The notes beneath the pieces were generated by a model. The model saw nothing but the letters and a program-made list of their open reading frames with translations, had not been told where the DNA came from and made no database searches. This document shows, one piece after another, positions 44,126 through 57,338 of a stretch of DNA of 64,000 nt (position 1 is the first letter of the stretch; each line of letters begins with the position of its first letter). Source of the stretch: Zerene cesonia (lineage: Eukaryota > Arthropoda > Insecta > Lepidoptera > Pieridae); the NCBI RefSeq assembly GCF_012273895.1, contig NC_052121.1, forward strand, positions 1,240,001 to 1,304,000. Direction: 5' to 3'. The translations under genes were made by a program, and so were the position numbers.

Positions 44126-46693
44126 AATGTACGAAGTTCTGGGATAGTGCAAAAGTATTTAGTCTTTGATTAGCAGTTGCAATCAATGGCCTTGCTGCAT
44201 AAGTCTCAAATCGTTTATGGTTTACCGTTTACAAAAAAAACAAACCACTTAAAACCATATAGATGTAGGTATATGCATGCTGACCCTACCTAAGTACTAA
44301 CATTACATAGAACGTCTCATAACTACCCTTGACTCCTATTACGTAATCATCTGATATCAAAACAAAACACACGTCTATCGATTAGAAAGGTATCGAATAA
44401 GAAATAAACACAAAAAACGTGCAGAATCTGTCGCTACGTTGGTACCGCGTAATTAAGAAAAGAAAGCGGTACCGAGCCAGACAATAATAAATCATACACC
44501 ATTGACAATACGTCACACATTCCTATATAAACTCGTATCGTGATAAGTGTATCGATAAAACAATGGGTATTTAGATGTCGAAAGCGTGGCGATTCTAACA
44601 ATATGATTCTATTTAGTTTTTACCATTAGCGTTTTATGGCGTGTTATTCAACAATTGAGTACTTCAAACCATATTTGATAATAAAACGCTTGTTAATGTT
44701 TAGAAAATACGATTTAATATCGTGACTGACGTTTATTGAACACTCTACGTAACCCTACTAAAACAGTGAATAGACAGTATGGTACAGACATTATTCAATG
44801 TTATTACATGTAATTAAATAGGTTTCCGTGTTGTTCGTTGCTGAAATTATAATTAATGAAAAAACTTGTTATTTTCTATTAGATAATTAACTTTATTAAC
44901 AACTATTATTAATATGTGAATATTTTACCCTCGGTGTTATATAGTTTGTTTATTTAAAAGCGCTTATGTCAAGAAGTACTGGACAGATTTCTAAAATCTC
45001 ACCCTTGGATAGTTACGTGATCCCTAAGTGCTTATGGGCTAAGCATCCATGGACGAAGCTGGGAAGGACCAACAGTGCATATATGCAAGTTGAAATGCCC
45101 CGTTACATGTGACATAGCAGACAAATAGAAACCACACTTTCACTTCTTTAGTATTAATCTCAATTTGCAATTATTATATACGTATTAATCTCATATAATA
45201 ACAAAGACAAACAGACAAATTAATAGTTCAATTCATGGACACATTACGAAACCAAACGCGGACGTCAATTAAGCGTAATCGAAATTAATTATAATAAAAC
45301 AAAACCTGACCTTAACTACCAGATATTAATCCATCAAAACACAAGCGTAATTGCATGTTTGTACGTTTATTTCTCAATGTATAAGTAATTCCGTGGCTCT
45401 GTATATTGATTTAATTTGGTGTTTAGTGACTTGTTTCGAATGCTTTACAAGGTTCTAGCTTCAACTCGGACTGACACTTTTCTACACCATAGAGTATGTA
45501 ATACAAATGTTTTAATATATAGATTAGCATTATTTATCTGGTAACATTTTGCACGCTATTTCCAATGGCGGTATTGTGATGCAATAATTTTGTACTATCC
45601 TGATAACCATATACTAACAAAATATTTGATACTTCTTCCTTTTTATTGACTATTGCCTAAGTATTTAATGAACAATAAACGTAGTTTATAAACGTACAGT
45701 TTAATTCATTTCTATGGCAATAAGCATATACTGGCCTTAATAACTAGATGTCACTATTAGCGCCAGGTTTATATTTTTGGTATACAATCAATTCATTATT
45801 TTTAAAGAATAAAAAAAAATTCACGAGGCGACAAACGCCTAGCCTCTCAGCTATGATCCCGCCTCAGAAGTCGAATTTTTTCTACTCTTTCAGTTTCATG
45901 TGCCTCAGGGTCACCCCTCAATATAGTAAAAACATAATGCTGTAAAACTAAAAGTTAAAATCATTTATTCACACACTAAAACAGTACCTACAAATATCAA
46001 AGATACGTTTACTGTGATCAACAAGTTTTACAACTAAAAATGCTTACGAAATGATAATTTTGAAACGTTTTAAGGAAAAGAAGCTAAAGTATGGTGATTG
46101 TGGTATTGAATAATACATTATTATAAAGACCTTTAAATATACGACGCAATTGAAAACGCAGCGCACATCTTCGACCAAAGCTTTTGTAACTTCAAAGGCA
46201 AAAACGCGGGGTCGTATTCCCTAAGTAGAGCAAGGTGACAATGTTAATTATAAATCCATACTGGTTAAACCATAAAAAAACTGCACTCTAATTCAACCTG
46301 TATTACAATGCACTAAGAACAATTTTTTCTAATCAGTTGCGCAGTCGGGCGTGGGACAATGTTTGAGGTTAGTATCGACTTCTCGCAATTCATTGCCGAT
46401 GCGTATGCGCAGCGATTAAATCGAATGCGAGAAAAAATATCGATGGACGATATGTCGCTCTAAATAACTAGGCGTTAGAAACGCGTAACAAAACGCTTCG
46501 AGGCAATTTCATGGCTATTTAACGTATATATTTAAAGTATAGCTTATGTCGGCTTGTATATTATTTTAATGTGTATAATGCCAATATATAAGAACGGCCT
46601 CTCAATATAAAGGTTCGTAAAGCTTTAGATATAGATTCAGACTATAAGTCCGTACTATTTAGGACTAAATGCGGGTTGGTGGATGTCATATAA
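44126..46693. other. 2.5-kb gene-free stretch
   Basis: A degenerate family D Helitron scrap at about 44953-45080 ('gcttatgtcaagaagtactgg'). A TATCGATA word at 44550-44557. GC-richer patch at 46335-46450. The small frames have no domains. Confidence 0.4.
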
Positions 46694-46882
46694 CTAGCTT
46701 TAGCCTGCGGCTTCGAACGCGTGAATTCGTAGTAGTTTTATAGATGTTATTATACATATAAACCTAAACCTTCCTCTTGAACCCCACTAAAATCCGTTGC
46801 GTAGTTTTAAAGATTTAAACATACTTAGCGACACAGGGATCTAGGGATAGAGAAAACGACTTTGTTTTATACTAAGTAGTGA
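46694..46882 (-). mobile_element. Lep1-type Helitron copy
   Basis: Begins CTAGCTTTAGCCTGCGGCTT on the plus strand, contains 'aaccttcctcttgaa' and 'aaaatccgttgcgtagtttt', and ends 'gactttgttttatactaagt' agtga, i.e. TCACTACTTAGTATAAAAC on the element strand. These match the lepidopteran Lep1 Helitron pattern. The 3' stem is worn. Confidence 0.75.
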
Positions 46883-47610
46883 TATGAAACTTTTATTTCT
46901 AGGATACTTCTGCCTTATTACAATATTAATGCATCAAACATTCCTCAATTTTATTGAAATGTGAGATTTAAGTGTCAAATAATAAGACGTAGAATCGAAT
47001 GAAATTTTTAAATCAACATAAATGCTCGCGTCACATAAATACGAAAAGCTGATTTAGGGCAGCTCTTTAAATCGATAAATAAAGGCATACCTCCGGACAA
47101 GCACCTATTAAGACCGACTTCCGATGATATCATTCCGATGCGAATAATCGAGACATCGAATACGCTAATAATAACGTACGCTCGAGCGAATATTTTCTTT
47201 TGAAACTCATTGAATACATGCTCGAGTTTAACTCTTTGAATGTAATTACGCATTCCTTCGGTTTTGTATGAAATTGAAATATAAATGCTGTAAAGGAATT
47301 CGGTTATAAACGTGAGTGAAATGTAATTCGGTGCTTTTTCGTTATTATCGATATTATATTGCTTTGATTTTTTGATAATAATTATAAGGTTGTTAGCTAA
47401 ATTGTAGAATGTTGAAATCATGTCACTATCGCTTTGGGCAGCAGTAAATAGACATAACTTCTACGTAATGAATTGAAATAGTGTTAAAACTTTATTTTGA
47501 TGTATGTTTTCCATTTAGAAATTAAGAAATCCCTTAAATATAATAATAAAATAACACCTCTATACTTGGCAGTATTACAGCATTTATAAAATTTCGCATG
47601 TAAAGTATAA
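46883..47610. other. Gene-free stretch
   Basis: A 137-codon minus-strand frame (47008-47421) has no recognisable domain and isoleucine/serine-rich composition; I treat it as chance. A TATCGATA word lies at 47346-47353. Confidence 0.35.
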
Positions 47611-47782
47611 TCTATACTAGTATTATAAAGCTGAAGAGTTTGTCTGTTTATTTAAACGCGCTAATCTCAGGAACTACTGGTCCGATTTGAAAAATCTTTC
47701 ATTGTTAGATAGCCCATTTTGAGGAAGGCTATTATAGGCTACATATGTATGTACCACGGTCGAAGCAGAGTGGGACCGCTAG
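47611..47782 (+). mobile_element. Non-autonomous Helitron, family D
   Basis: TCTATACTAGTATTATAAAG start preceded by A, interior 'gaagagtttgtctgtttatt', 'aggaactactggtccgattt', and GGGACCGCTAG end followed by T. Related worn copies in the window: 58628, 60059, 61375 and 63905. Confidence 0.75.
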
Positions 47783-48992
47783 TCTTTCATAAAAATTAAC
47801 ATTTTGTTAGATTAGATTGACATTGATGCTATTACATGCCGTTTTATTTAGGTGACAAAACTAACTCTATAAAATATTACATAATACTTCACATTTCTTG
47901 GTTATTCTGTTCAAATGTGTTTATCATCAAACAGGGAAATAATACAGGTAATAAAACCGTCATAACATATGCATAAGAATCGATGTTTATTCGGTAATAA
48001 AATTTATTTTTCCCATAATATGCCAATGGCCAATAACCAATAAAGGTACCGTTTGCTTCCACGAATATTTATTCTTTATCTTTTAAATCTTATCTTTGCG
48101 TATATTGTTTTCTTTTAATTTAATATGATTTTTTTTACTGTCTTATAATTCATTTAAGTGTCAGTCTTCGCTTCGTATTGTTAACACGATAGATATACTG
48201 GGCGTGTTTAACGCTAAAAGGCGATTCTTTCAGGCAACATAAGAAGCGATGTAAATAAAATACTTAATACGTTTATGTGTAGGTTTCGTTGCGGACAAAA
48301 TTATTAAAATTAAGAAAGACAATCGATACATATTATAATCCAGTAATAACAGGTAAACACTTGTTTATACGTATATAGATTATTAATACATGATAAGCTC
48401 ATATTCAATACTAAATCTATCTATATCTAGTGTAAGGAAAATTATAAAAGGAGTTTTCACTTGATCTAAATTAAAGGGCGAGCCCTCCAGCACGGCCGAA
48501 GCGAAGTCTATCGACTAGTCGATCGATATCGACTAATTGTGCGTATAATCGACATAATTGGCGTGTCTAACCAGACCACGATCCCTCTGACCTTGCGCTT
48601 TGCGACACGGCGACATGCGCCTCAGTATCTCTGGGTGCTACTAATTAAAGATATCTATTCTAAGTTATTGGTCTATTATCGTTTATAAATGGAGCTACTG
48701 AATCGATTTTATAAAATACTTTTAAATGTAATGGATGTTTAGTCGAAGTCTTCGACGAATCTCCTTATAAAATTGGTAATATTTTTGTTCATTAGTTTTT
48801 GAGTTAAATAACAGTGAGATCTACAGTACAGTAGTATAACTGGAACCACAATGAAGTCAAACTGCATTATTACCTGTAACAAACAAAAACAAAAAATAAG
48901 TAAAAGTATTAATAATGCGTCAAATAAAATAGCGTTACTGACACATCATTATCTAATAAATTAGCACTTTCATCCGTCCCTTTCGCACACGC
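47783..48992. other. Gene-free stretch
   Basis: A GC-richer part at 48475-48640 includes the 14-bp palindrome ATCGACTAGTCGAT and several ATCGA words. No gene seen. Confidence 0.35.
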
Positions 48993-50157
48993 GTTATCAC
49001 TAGGGGTACGTAAATTTCGCAAATAAAAAATCGTGATTTCGCATTTAAAAAAACTCAAAATAGAAAATTTCGCATTNNNNNNNNNNNNNNNNNNNNNNNN
49101 NNNNNNNNNNNNNNNNNNNNNNNNNNNNNNNNNNNNNNNNNNNNNNNNNNNNNNNNNNNNNNNNNNNNNNNNNNNNNNNNNNNNNNNNNNNNNNNNNNNN
49201 NNNNNNNNNNNNNNNNNNNNNNNNNNNNNNNNNNNNNNNNNNNNNNNNNNNNNNNNNNNNNNNNNNNNNNNNNNNNNNNNNNNNNNNNNNNNNNNNNNNN
49301 NNNNNNNNNNNNNNNNNNNNNNNNNNNNNNNNNNNNNNNNNNNNNNNNNNNNNNNNNNNNNNNNNNNNNNNNNNNNNNNNNNNNNNNNNNNNNNNNNNNN
49401 NNNNNNNNNNNNNNNNNNNNNNNNNNNNNNNNNNNNNNNNNNNNNNNNNNNNNNNNNNNNNNNNNNNNNNNNNNNNNNNNNNNNNNNNNNNNNNNNNNNN
49501 NNNNNNNNNNNNNNNNNNNNNNNNNNNNNNNNNNNNNNNNNNNNNNNNNNNNNNNNNNNNNNNNNNNNNNNNNNNNNNNNNNNNNNNNNNNNNNNNNNNN
49601 NNNNNNNNNNNNNNNNNNNNNNNNNNNNNNNNNNNNNNNNNNNNNNNNNNNNNNNNNNNNNNNNNNNNNNNNNNNNNNNNNNNNNNNNNNNNNNNNNNNN
49701 NNNNNNNNNNNNNNNNNNNNNNNNNNNNNNNNNNNNNNNNNNNNNNNNNNNNNNNNNNNNNNNNNNNNNNNNNNNNNNNNNNNNNNNNNNNNNNNNNNNN
49801 NNNNNNNNNNNNNNNNNNNNNNNNNNNNNNNNNNNNNNNNNNNNNNNNNNNNNNNNNNNNNNNNNNNNNNNNNNNNNNNNNNNNNNNNNNNNNNNNNNNN
49901 NNNNNNNNNNNNNNNNNNNNNNNNNNNNNNNNNNNNNNNNNNNNNNNNNNNNNNNNNNNNNNNNNNNNNNNNNNNNNNNNNNNNNNNNNNNNNNNNNNNN
50001 NNNNNNNNNNNNNNNNNNNNNNNNNNNNNNNNNNNNNNNNNNNNNNNNNNNNNNNNNNNNNNNNNNNNNNNNNNNNTTTTATCGCAAATAAAATGCAGAT
50101 TTCGCTTTTATCGCATCTATTTCGTAAAAACGAAATTTACGTACCCCTAGTTATCAC
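48993..50157. mobile_element. hAT-type DNA transposon containing a 1,000-N gap
   Basis: The 8-mer GTTATCAC at 48993-49000 is repeated at 50150-50157. Just inside are 19-bp perfect terminal inverted repeats TAGGGGTACGTAAATTTCG (49001-49019) and its complement (50131-50149). An 8-bp TSD with a TAGGG-type terminus is diagnostic of the hAT superfamily. Subterminal TTTCGCA / TCGCATTT words recur at both ends, as expected for transposase-binding repeats. Whether it encodes a transposase is hidden in the gap. Confidence 0.85.
49077..50076. other. Assembly gap (1,000 N)
   Basis: Exactly 1,000 undetermined bases, within the hAT element at 49001-50149. Confidence 0.99.
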
Positions 50158-52187
50158 TGTACGAAAGAACGAGACGCAAAATCAGCGCAGCTAATTAGTG
50201 CGATAGCACATTCTTTAGGGACGTGCAGTGAAAGTCGATATATCTCGCGATTTTTGCAAAAACTAGTATCGCTTGCGAGTATATTGCGTAATTTAACAAG
50301 TTTGGGAGCGGATACAGTGGGCATGCGTGTTGCGCAATTGATTTTAATTAAATTAATGATGTAGAGACCTGTTCATGTCCGTAACACTAGTTAAGGTATT
50401 TTAATTGAAGTGGCGTAAACGTGGGCTATAACCCGACCAAACTGAAATTGGTATTCGGTTTTCGAGAACGACATTCAAATCGCTGTTTATGGGGGATGCA
50501 AAAAATTTATAAAAATTTCCATTACACGTAAGGAAGAAGTCATGTTACTATAAGAAAATAAACTCACAATGAATATAAATAGCATATAGCATAACTTTCC
50601 GGAACCAAGCCTGCCAGCAACGCTCAATAATCGCAAGAATTTGATTTATTTCTCCTCTTTAAACACGACCCAAATATGAGTGACAAAATTATTACGATGT
50701 TCGCTCGTAAATCGTAAGAAAATAGTTCATAACCACAGATATAGAGTTCTAGAAGCTACTAAAACTGCCATAGTTTTTTAAGGTTATACAAGATGGTTTA
50801 AGTTATTACTTTTACTGAATGAACCGTATTAGATCAGCCATTCGTACACGTGAAGAAAAATGTATGTATATAATATTGAATAAACCTGATGTTTGCGGCA
50901 AGGTATTTTTTAATTAAAGATAATTCTCAATATATTGTCAAATGTCAACAGCACATAACATATTTGTGTGGCCCATTTGTAGAATACACGTGGGAAGTAA
51001 ATATTCCAACTTCGCCCGCTTTGGTTTGTCCTAAAAAAATGTCAGTAAGTGTCTCAAATGTTTTCCCACCCCTGTGCGGCGTAAATTAAATTAATGATAA
51101 GTGGAATTTAATTGTTTTAAAAACTGGTTGTACACTATTATAAATTTTATTTTATATTAAATTAACATAATATTACAATCCTCTATGATTTCAGATGTTA
51201 TTGAAAAAAATAGGTATGTCTAGCTCTATATCCGTGCGTACGCGCATGAAATTCGCCACAACACTGTTTGACAGTTCGGAGACGAATGGCTTTTCGCGGG
51301 AAATTTATTATTTCCTCTTATTTCATCAGCGAGCTTTTAACTGTTGGTAAATACTAAGAATTGAAACTATGTTTAAGAATTTATTTTAATTTCTATTACG
51401 ATCTTCCTACATATATTAATTATATACATACTTTATTGGGGAAACGACACTTCAAATGCATTCTTGCATTTTATATTACGTAAAAATTGGAAGGCCTTAT
51501 AAGTATAAATAATACAAGTTATTATTAAACCGCTATAAAAGTAAGTCTAAAATATGATAAAATTATTCAGATGAATACTATTACCCGTAACAATAAATGA
51601 AGTGTCAAAATAAATTTTCGTATCGATTAACGAAAAAATTACGCCAAGATAAATGGCCGTCTTGACCTTTAGAATGGGAGAAAAATATTCACATCCGCGT
51701 GTTAGAATGAGATAGGGAGAGCGAAATTAGAAATGGTATCTAATCAATCTCGATTTGTTGGCCGCTGACAAGCAATCATTCAATATTAACATATAATCTC
51801 CAATAGTGCAATACCCGTGTAATTACAACTATTTTAAAACATTCAAACTGGGCCCTTTATTACTCCAAATCACACAAAGAATAGAATAATGTAGATAATA
51901 TTTTTCCATAATTAAAACCATGTATGAGTATAATTAACGTATGTTTATTTAAGGTTAATTCACATCCAAATATGGAACAAGGAAGACGGGTCATCAAGGA
52001 ATACAGCGTTCACACAGCTCGCGGAAGACACGACGCGGCATTTGATGCGCCCGCGCTGACGTAACACGTAACACTTTCTTGTGAAATGTGCTAACTGCTA
52101 AGTTGCAGCGCTTCTTGATTGAGGTGCCGCTACATAACGTATGTAGTAAATGGCGCTTTGTTTTTGTTTTGTGCGCTATGGTACATA
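50158..52187. other. 2-kb gene-free stretch
   Basis: AT-rich with scattered CpG-containing patches (50290-50340, 51225-51310, 52010-52110). No frame with a domain and no repeat ends seen. Confidence 0.4.
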
Positions 52188-52386
52188 TCCTACTAATATT
52201 ATAAATGCGAAAGTTTGTAAGGATGTGTGTGTGTTTGTTGCTCTTTCACGCAAAAACTACTGAACAGATTGCAATGAAATTTGGTACGTAGACAGCTGGA
52301 CAACTGGAATATTAATAGGCAACTTTTTATCCCGATATTCCTACGGGATACGGACTTACGCGGGTGAAACCGCGGGGCGCAGCTAG
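52188..52386 (+). mobile_element. Helitron family A copy, near-consensus
   Basis: The cleanest copy here: TCCTACTAATATTATAAATG start, intact CGCGG...CCGCG hairpin, GGGCGCAGCTAG end, A on the left and T on the right. One small internal change ('gaatattaataggcaac'). Confidence 0.9.
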
Positions 52387-53214
52387 TTGGTTAATATTTT
52401 AAACGGAGATTTAGGGAATCTACATGATTGTCTATTAGAGAAAAGAATATTTTGCACAAAACAAAACTCTGAAAAAGATCTGGATTAAGTGTTCGTCTTC
52501 TATGTTTAAAGTGAGTTGAAAGTGAATTGAAAAGAGACAGAGGGAGAAAATATTTGTGAAGAGGAGTCACGATGATCTTTATAGTCTCTAGACAGTTGAT
52601 ATTTAATACATTTATTGCCTCTCAAGAAGATAATGATAACTCTTTCATTAATTATACAATGAATGTAGGTAGTAGGTCAGGACAATAATCAATTAACTAA
52701 ATTGCAGGTTTATGTGTCGCTTGCTCCAGGAGTATCATCTTCAAATGAAATAACCTAAAAACTATCAATTTAGTAATTCCAGTGTGGTACTTACACAATC
52801 AAACAATAAAAAGTTAGCGCGCCTTGTGCAATCATAATTGTTTTCGTCTTGAACCGTGTGGGAATTCGGAATTTGTTGTTTTAACGGATTTCGACAATCG
52901 AGGTCGCGGCGTCTGAATAAGCTTTCATGTTCGGAAAAATTAATTATGTTATCTAAATATTTGTGTTGCATTAAATGCTCATTTTACGAATGACTTCCAA
53001 TTAATTAATAACTTATAGTTTATAATTAAGTTAAGCTTGACGGATTAAATTAATTTGAGAATCTGAATTTTTAAAAACAGATGTGAAAGAAATTATGCAC
53101 TCTACCATTTTTAAATCGCTAAAATCTTATATAACGAGTTATTAAAACCCTTCATTCACAGCACTAAATATAACAACTAAATAAGAAAAACAATATAATA
53201 CATTGAGATATCTT
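52387..53214. other. Gene-free stretch
   Basis: Nothing recognised. The minus-strand frame at 52765-52971 lacks any domain. Confidence 0.35.
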
Positions 53215-53268
53215 ACACACAGGTTCACAGTTTATTAGCTATAGCTGACAAACTGTGAACTTGTGTGT
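53215..53268. ncRNA. Candidate precursor-miRNA-like hairpin
   Basis: Arms 53215-53233 (ACACACAGGTTCACAGTTT) and 53250-53268 (AAACTGTGAACTTGTGTGT) pair over 19 bp with a single G-U wobble (if the plus strand is transcribed) and a 16-base loop. Arm length and loop size fit an animal pre-miRNA stem, though lower-stem pairing is poor. I do not recognise a known miRNA seed. It could instead be an inverted-repeat relic of a transposon. Confidence 0.3.
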
Positions 53269-54665
53269 GTGTGATTCTCCCACTCAACGACACACGTAAC
53301 AAAAAATTATGTCCCACTATAGTTACACACTGATAACTATCTAGACCATTATAAACATTAATAGAATAAAAAATCCCAACAGAAATGTATTCAAACAAAT
53401 TACTCGTAAATTTCAGTACAGACAAACAGATATAATCCCCAGTTGAGGGGTGTCTCAGCCCGCGTGGCGCCAACTTTCACTGCGGGTCGACGGCCGCTAG
53501 CCAAATATTGACGTCACGTCGCGATTCCATTCGCAATTTGTAATCCTATTATCGGCGAACTGTTTTCTGTACTGTAGACCTTGCCATGAACATTATACAC
53601 AGAAGTATAGAAAAGTTCAAAACCTACCTATATCGAAATGCAAGTGTGATGACTCTCATACTTTTCATATCTCTCATATTCTCAGAATAGTTCAATCAAT
53701 GAAAGCGATGGTTTCAATCAGCTATTATCCAAGAATTTAAATTAAACCCAATGAGAGAAAATTTATGAAAGAACTTGCGTTCTTATTGAAATTTAATGGC
53801 CACTCAACTCATAAAGGTTAAAAACAAATCCGATTACAATGCAGCATTGTCTCAAGCAAGAGAAATTAACGAGCCAATAGAAATCTTCCACAGAACACGA
53901 AGATAAATCGTCAGTCGCGATAAGATGAAAAGTGAGAGCCTCCAAATAAATCGAGTGATAGGTATTAAATCAAAGATAAGGGGACAATAGAGAGCGGGAC
54001 ATTAGCTCAGCTCGGGTGTACATCTCACGCGCTAATCTTGTTATTATGAATGCGAAAGTTCGACGGTTTCTTGTGTCGAGCATCGGAAGCCTGGGTCGAA
54101 GGAGCAGGAATAGCTCATGGTTTTTGTAGTCTTGTTGTTTTCGTGAAACGCATGTACAATTAGCACCGGGAAATTGTATGCAGATGATAAAGGCTTTTGT
54201 GGGAAAATGCAAATGGTTAAAGCAAAATATCAATAAGATGATAAGACAGCTGAGGATTTATTATGTATAAATAAAACAGAATTTAAACTAATTACAACGG
54301 ACAGAGTTTCAACTAAAATTCAAATAAGAGGAGAAGAAGAGTTTAAATTCCTCTAGAATCGTTTGGTCTATTCTAATACGTTTTCAATGATTTAATTTTT
54401 AGAAAAAGAATTGACAACTTTCGCTAATAAAAATAGAACTAATTTAGGTAACTCGAGAAAGAATTTACTATAGGAGTGATAAGAGCTATTTATACTAAGT
54501 AACGAGGCTTAAGTGAAAAGAATTTCTAATAAATCATAGGGAATGCACTCCTTGCCACTTTAAATGGCTTCGAGAATGCTTTTTTCTAGAAGATTCCAAT
54601 CTCGTAACGGATCTTAACGCTCAGGATGTCTACTTTGTTGGTAATCTATTCAATTAACAACTATG
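53269..54665. other. Gene-free stretch
   Basis: GC-rich patch at 53455-53530 ('gcgggtcgacggccgctagc') and no convincing frames (minus-strand 53225-53473 and 53970-54233 have no domains). Confidence 0.35.
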
Positions 54666-54820
54666 TAACAATGTATTTTCTTGTGTTTGGTTTTACGCGA
54701 GTATTATATATTTAGAAATTAAAAACTTTTCAATGGATTTTAAACGTGATTTATTCATTATATTATTAACCCGACGTTTCGAACACTTTACAGCGAGCGT
54801 GGTCACGGGGAGACTCTCCG
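54666..54820 (+). repeat. Dispersed repeat R2, second long copy
   Basis: Opposite orientation to the copy at 8318-8470. Shares 'gtattttcttgtgtttggtt', 'aaattaaaaacttttcaatg' and 'cagcgagcgtggtcacgggg' with few differences. Family not identified. Confidence 0.65.
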
Positions 54821-56865
54821 TAACTCTCACGATGTAACAATGATTCGATGAAATCTGAAGACATCGATGTAAATGGTCGATAGTTGAGAGATATATCTCA
54901 AGATAATGAATAATTATTCGCTGAAAACGGCACAAATTGTGTCAAATGTGTCGTGAGTGATAGATGTTATCGCGATTGATAAAGATCTGTCGTTCGTTAG
55001 ATTTCTCTTTTAGTGCTGTCACCGGTATCAATATACTTTTACAATTTTGGTCTTCTAGAATTTTGAACGCGATTATGTAAGTAACTTAGTATCTCAACTG
55101 ACTTAATATTAGTGATTTAATGTGTCTGTTCTTTGAAAAAATGTTTGAATAATATAATGACAAGTATATCTACAGAAATTTGTCAAAACAAACACATTCC
55201 GAATTGTATAAAAAAAGTTATGGTGAAGTTAACAAACTCGCAGAGATTTATGTGAATTCTTTTACCATTATACATTGTCAATAACACCATATAAAGCAAT
55301 ACAATAAATTGCCACAAATTCTAGAGCAAATAGTGCATTATTAGGATTTACGACTTTTAAACATGGTTAAAAAACCGACCACACCCGCCTCCATTACAAC
55401 AAATCATATAAAGTAATTGAATTAAAAAAACTGCTACTATAGTCCAGTGGTTTCAAAGTAAAACAAATCTTATAGCCGAGATATAGAGTTGCAAACTGAA
55501 TGAAGATTATACCCGTCGACCCTGACTCACATCATGACCATTATGTAGTTATCGTTAATTACCGACAATGTTTAAATCTGGACGACGTAAAGCATATGAA
55601 GGTGAATGAGGCTTAATAGAAGTTAGCATATTCACGTGTAGGGCTTCCTTCAGATGAAGATTTAGAAAAATTACTTTATAATTGATTTAAATCAAGTGTC
55701 GGTATGAAATAATTGGTAAATTGAATTATTTTAGGGCAAAGAAAAGCTAATAGAAGGTTGATAGAACACGCGATGAAAGCTTTCTGAATATTTCTGAATG
55801 AAGGAAAGAATGATTAAAGGCCAGGTAGTATTAACAGATAAATTTAATAATGAATAATTGAAATTTTAGGTCTAAATTGCGAAGCTATCCACAGGAATAC
55901 ATAGGGGACAGGTGCAGACCTACGAATTGTAAAAATACAAAAAGTTGTTGAAACATCTACCACCTACAATAATAATGTTACATTTCTTATTTCGATGTTC
56001 GAGTATTTAAATCTAAAAACATCTCCACATGGCATATGTCACGAAGTTGCTGATATCCTGTCAATAATAACATGGTATTGAAATGATGAGCGTAGCAATA
56101 TATAATGATACCGTTATCCTTTAAGTAAAATCGTCATGCAGTATTTCGTATTTAATTACCCCCAATAAAGCGAGACCTTTACAATTTCGCTGGAACATTT
56201 CAAAAGAAAATAATTTCATTAAATCGTAATTTCGCATATAATAATACCTTTGTATATGAGCTGCAATAATTTATTAAATTTCTTGAGACGTAAAGACAAG
56301 TGCAAAAGTTCCATCATTAACAAGAACACGTATTTTTCCTTACGCAATTGTAGCTCTTATTGCTGGTGATATAAGGAGCGGAATTGTTTAATGTCACGGC
56401 ATAGTGGTAATGACAATACGATTTGCGAAGGAACCGTGTGACAGTTTTAAAATTACTCCCGCCACGTGAAAAATGACTTCGATCAAAACGATGTTTTTAA
56501 AAATAAAACATACATTGCTATACGCAAATCGCGTATATGCCTACGATGTGTTGCATGCTGAATTTGAATTTTATTTAAATAGGCATAGACATCAAAGTCG
56601 CATTGCCGTTATGGTGTGAATAAAAAAGGTTTTAACTGAGGTCTAACGCCTATCCATAACTGCATTCGCAACATGATCCTATCTGTTCTATAAATAGATG
56701 CCTCATTGAAACAATAATTTATACGCAATTTTAATAATATATTGCAATTATTGATTATTTGATTATGATTATATTATCGTCAAGTCTGAAAGAATTGAAA
56801 TTAAGTCTGCATACGAAACCCTACATATTAAATGGCTTATCTGTATGTGACATTAATTTTGAGGA
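54821..56865. other. 2-kb gene-free stretch
   Basis: AT-rich; no frame, hairpin or repeat I could support. Confidence 0.35.
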
Positions 56866-57063
56866 ACCTACTAATGTTATAAATACGAAAGTTTGTAAGG
56901 ATATTTGTGTTTGTTACTCTTTCACACAAAAACTACTGAACCGATTGCAATTAAATTTGATACGTAGATAGCTAGATAACTGGAATAACACATAGGCTAC
57001 TTTTTATCCCGATATTCCTACGGTATACGGACTTACGCGGGTGAAACCGCGGGGCGCAGCTAG
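56866..57063 (+). mobile_element. Helitron family A copy
   Basis: The 5' TC is mutated (ACCTACTAATGTTATAAATA), but the 3' hairpin and GCGCAGCTAG are intact. The base after CTAG is C rather than T. Confidence 0.8.
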
Positions 57064-57338
57064 CCAGTTGTAAAACATTGTATCATCTATTACTCCGAGA
57101 AAGCTTAGCACTGGAACTAGTTAAAAAATCCAGAAGTTTATTCATAACACAAACATTAAGGTCGTTAAATGAACATCAATTAACAAAAGCACAGGTAAAA
57201 TAAATGTTTAGACGTGTCTATGATTGAAATACATTACATCGGTGTCCGGGCAAGGGCATTCGCTAAGACAATGATTGGATCGTGATCCCCACCTGAATGC
57301 GAATGAGGTTCGTTTGTTGAACCGCCGTGTGCGTTGCA

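Noticed and set aside
47008..47421. 137-codon minus-strand open frame
   Set aside because: Isoleucine-, serine- and tyrosine-rich with no motif, no promoter and no homology I could recognise; best explained by chance.
9534..54750. Repeat R2 as a Penelope-like element
   Set aside because: The words around GAAACGTCGG reminded me of such elements, but I could find no reverse transcriptase or GIY-YIG sequence in the visible copies, so it is left unclassified.
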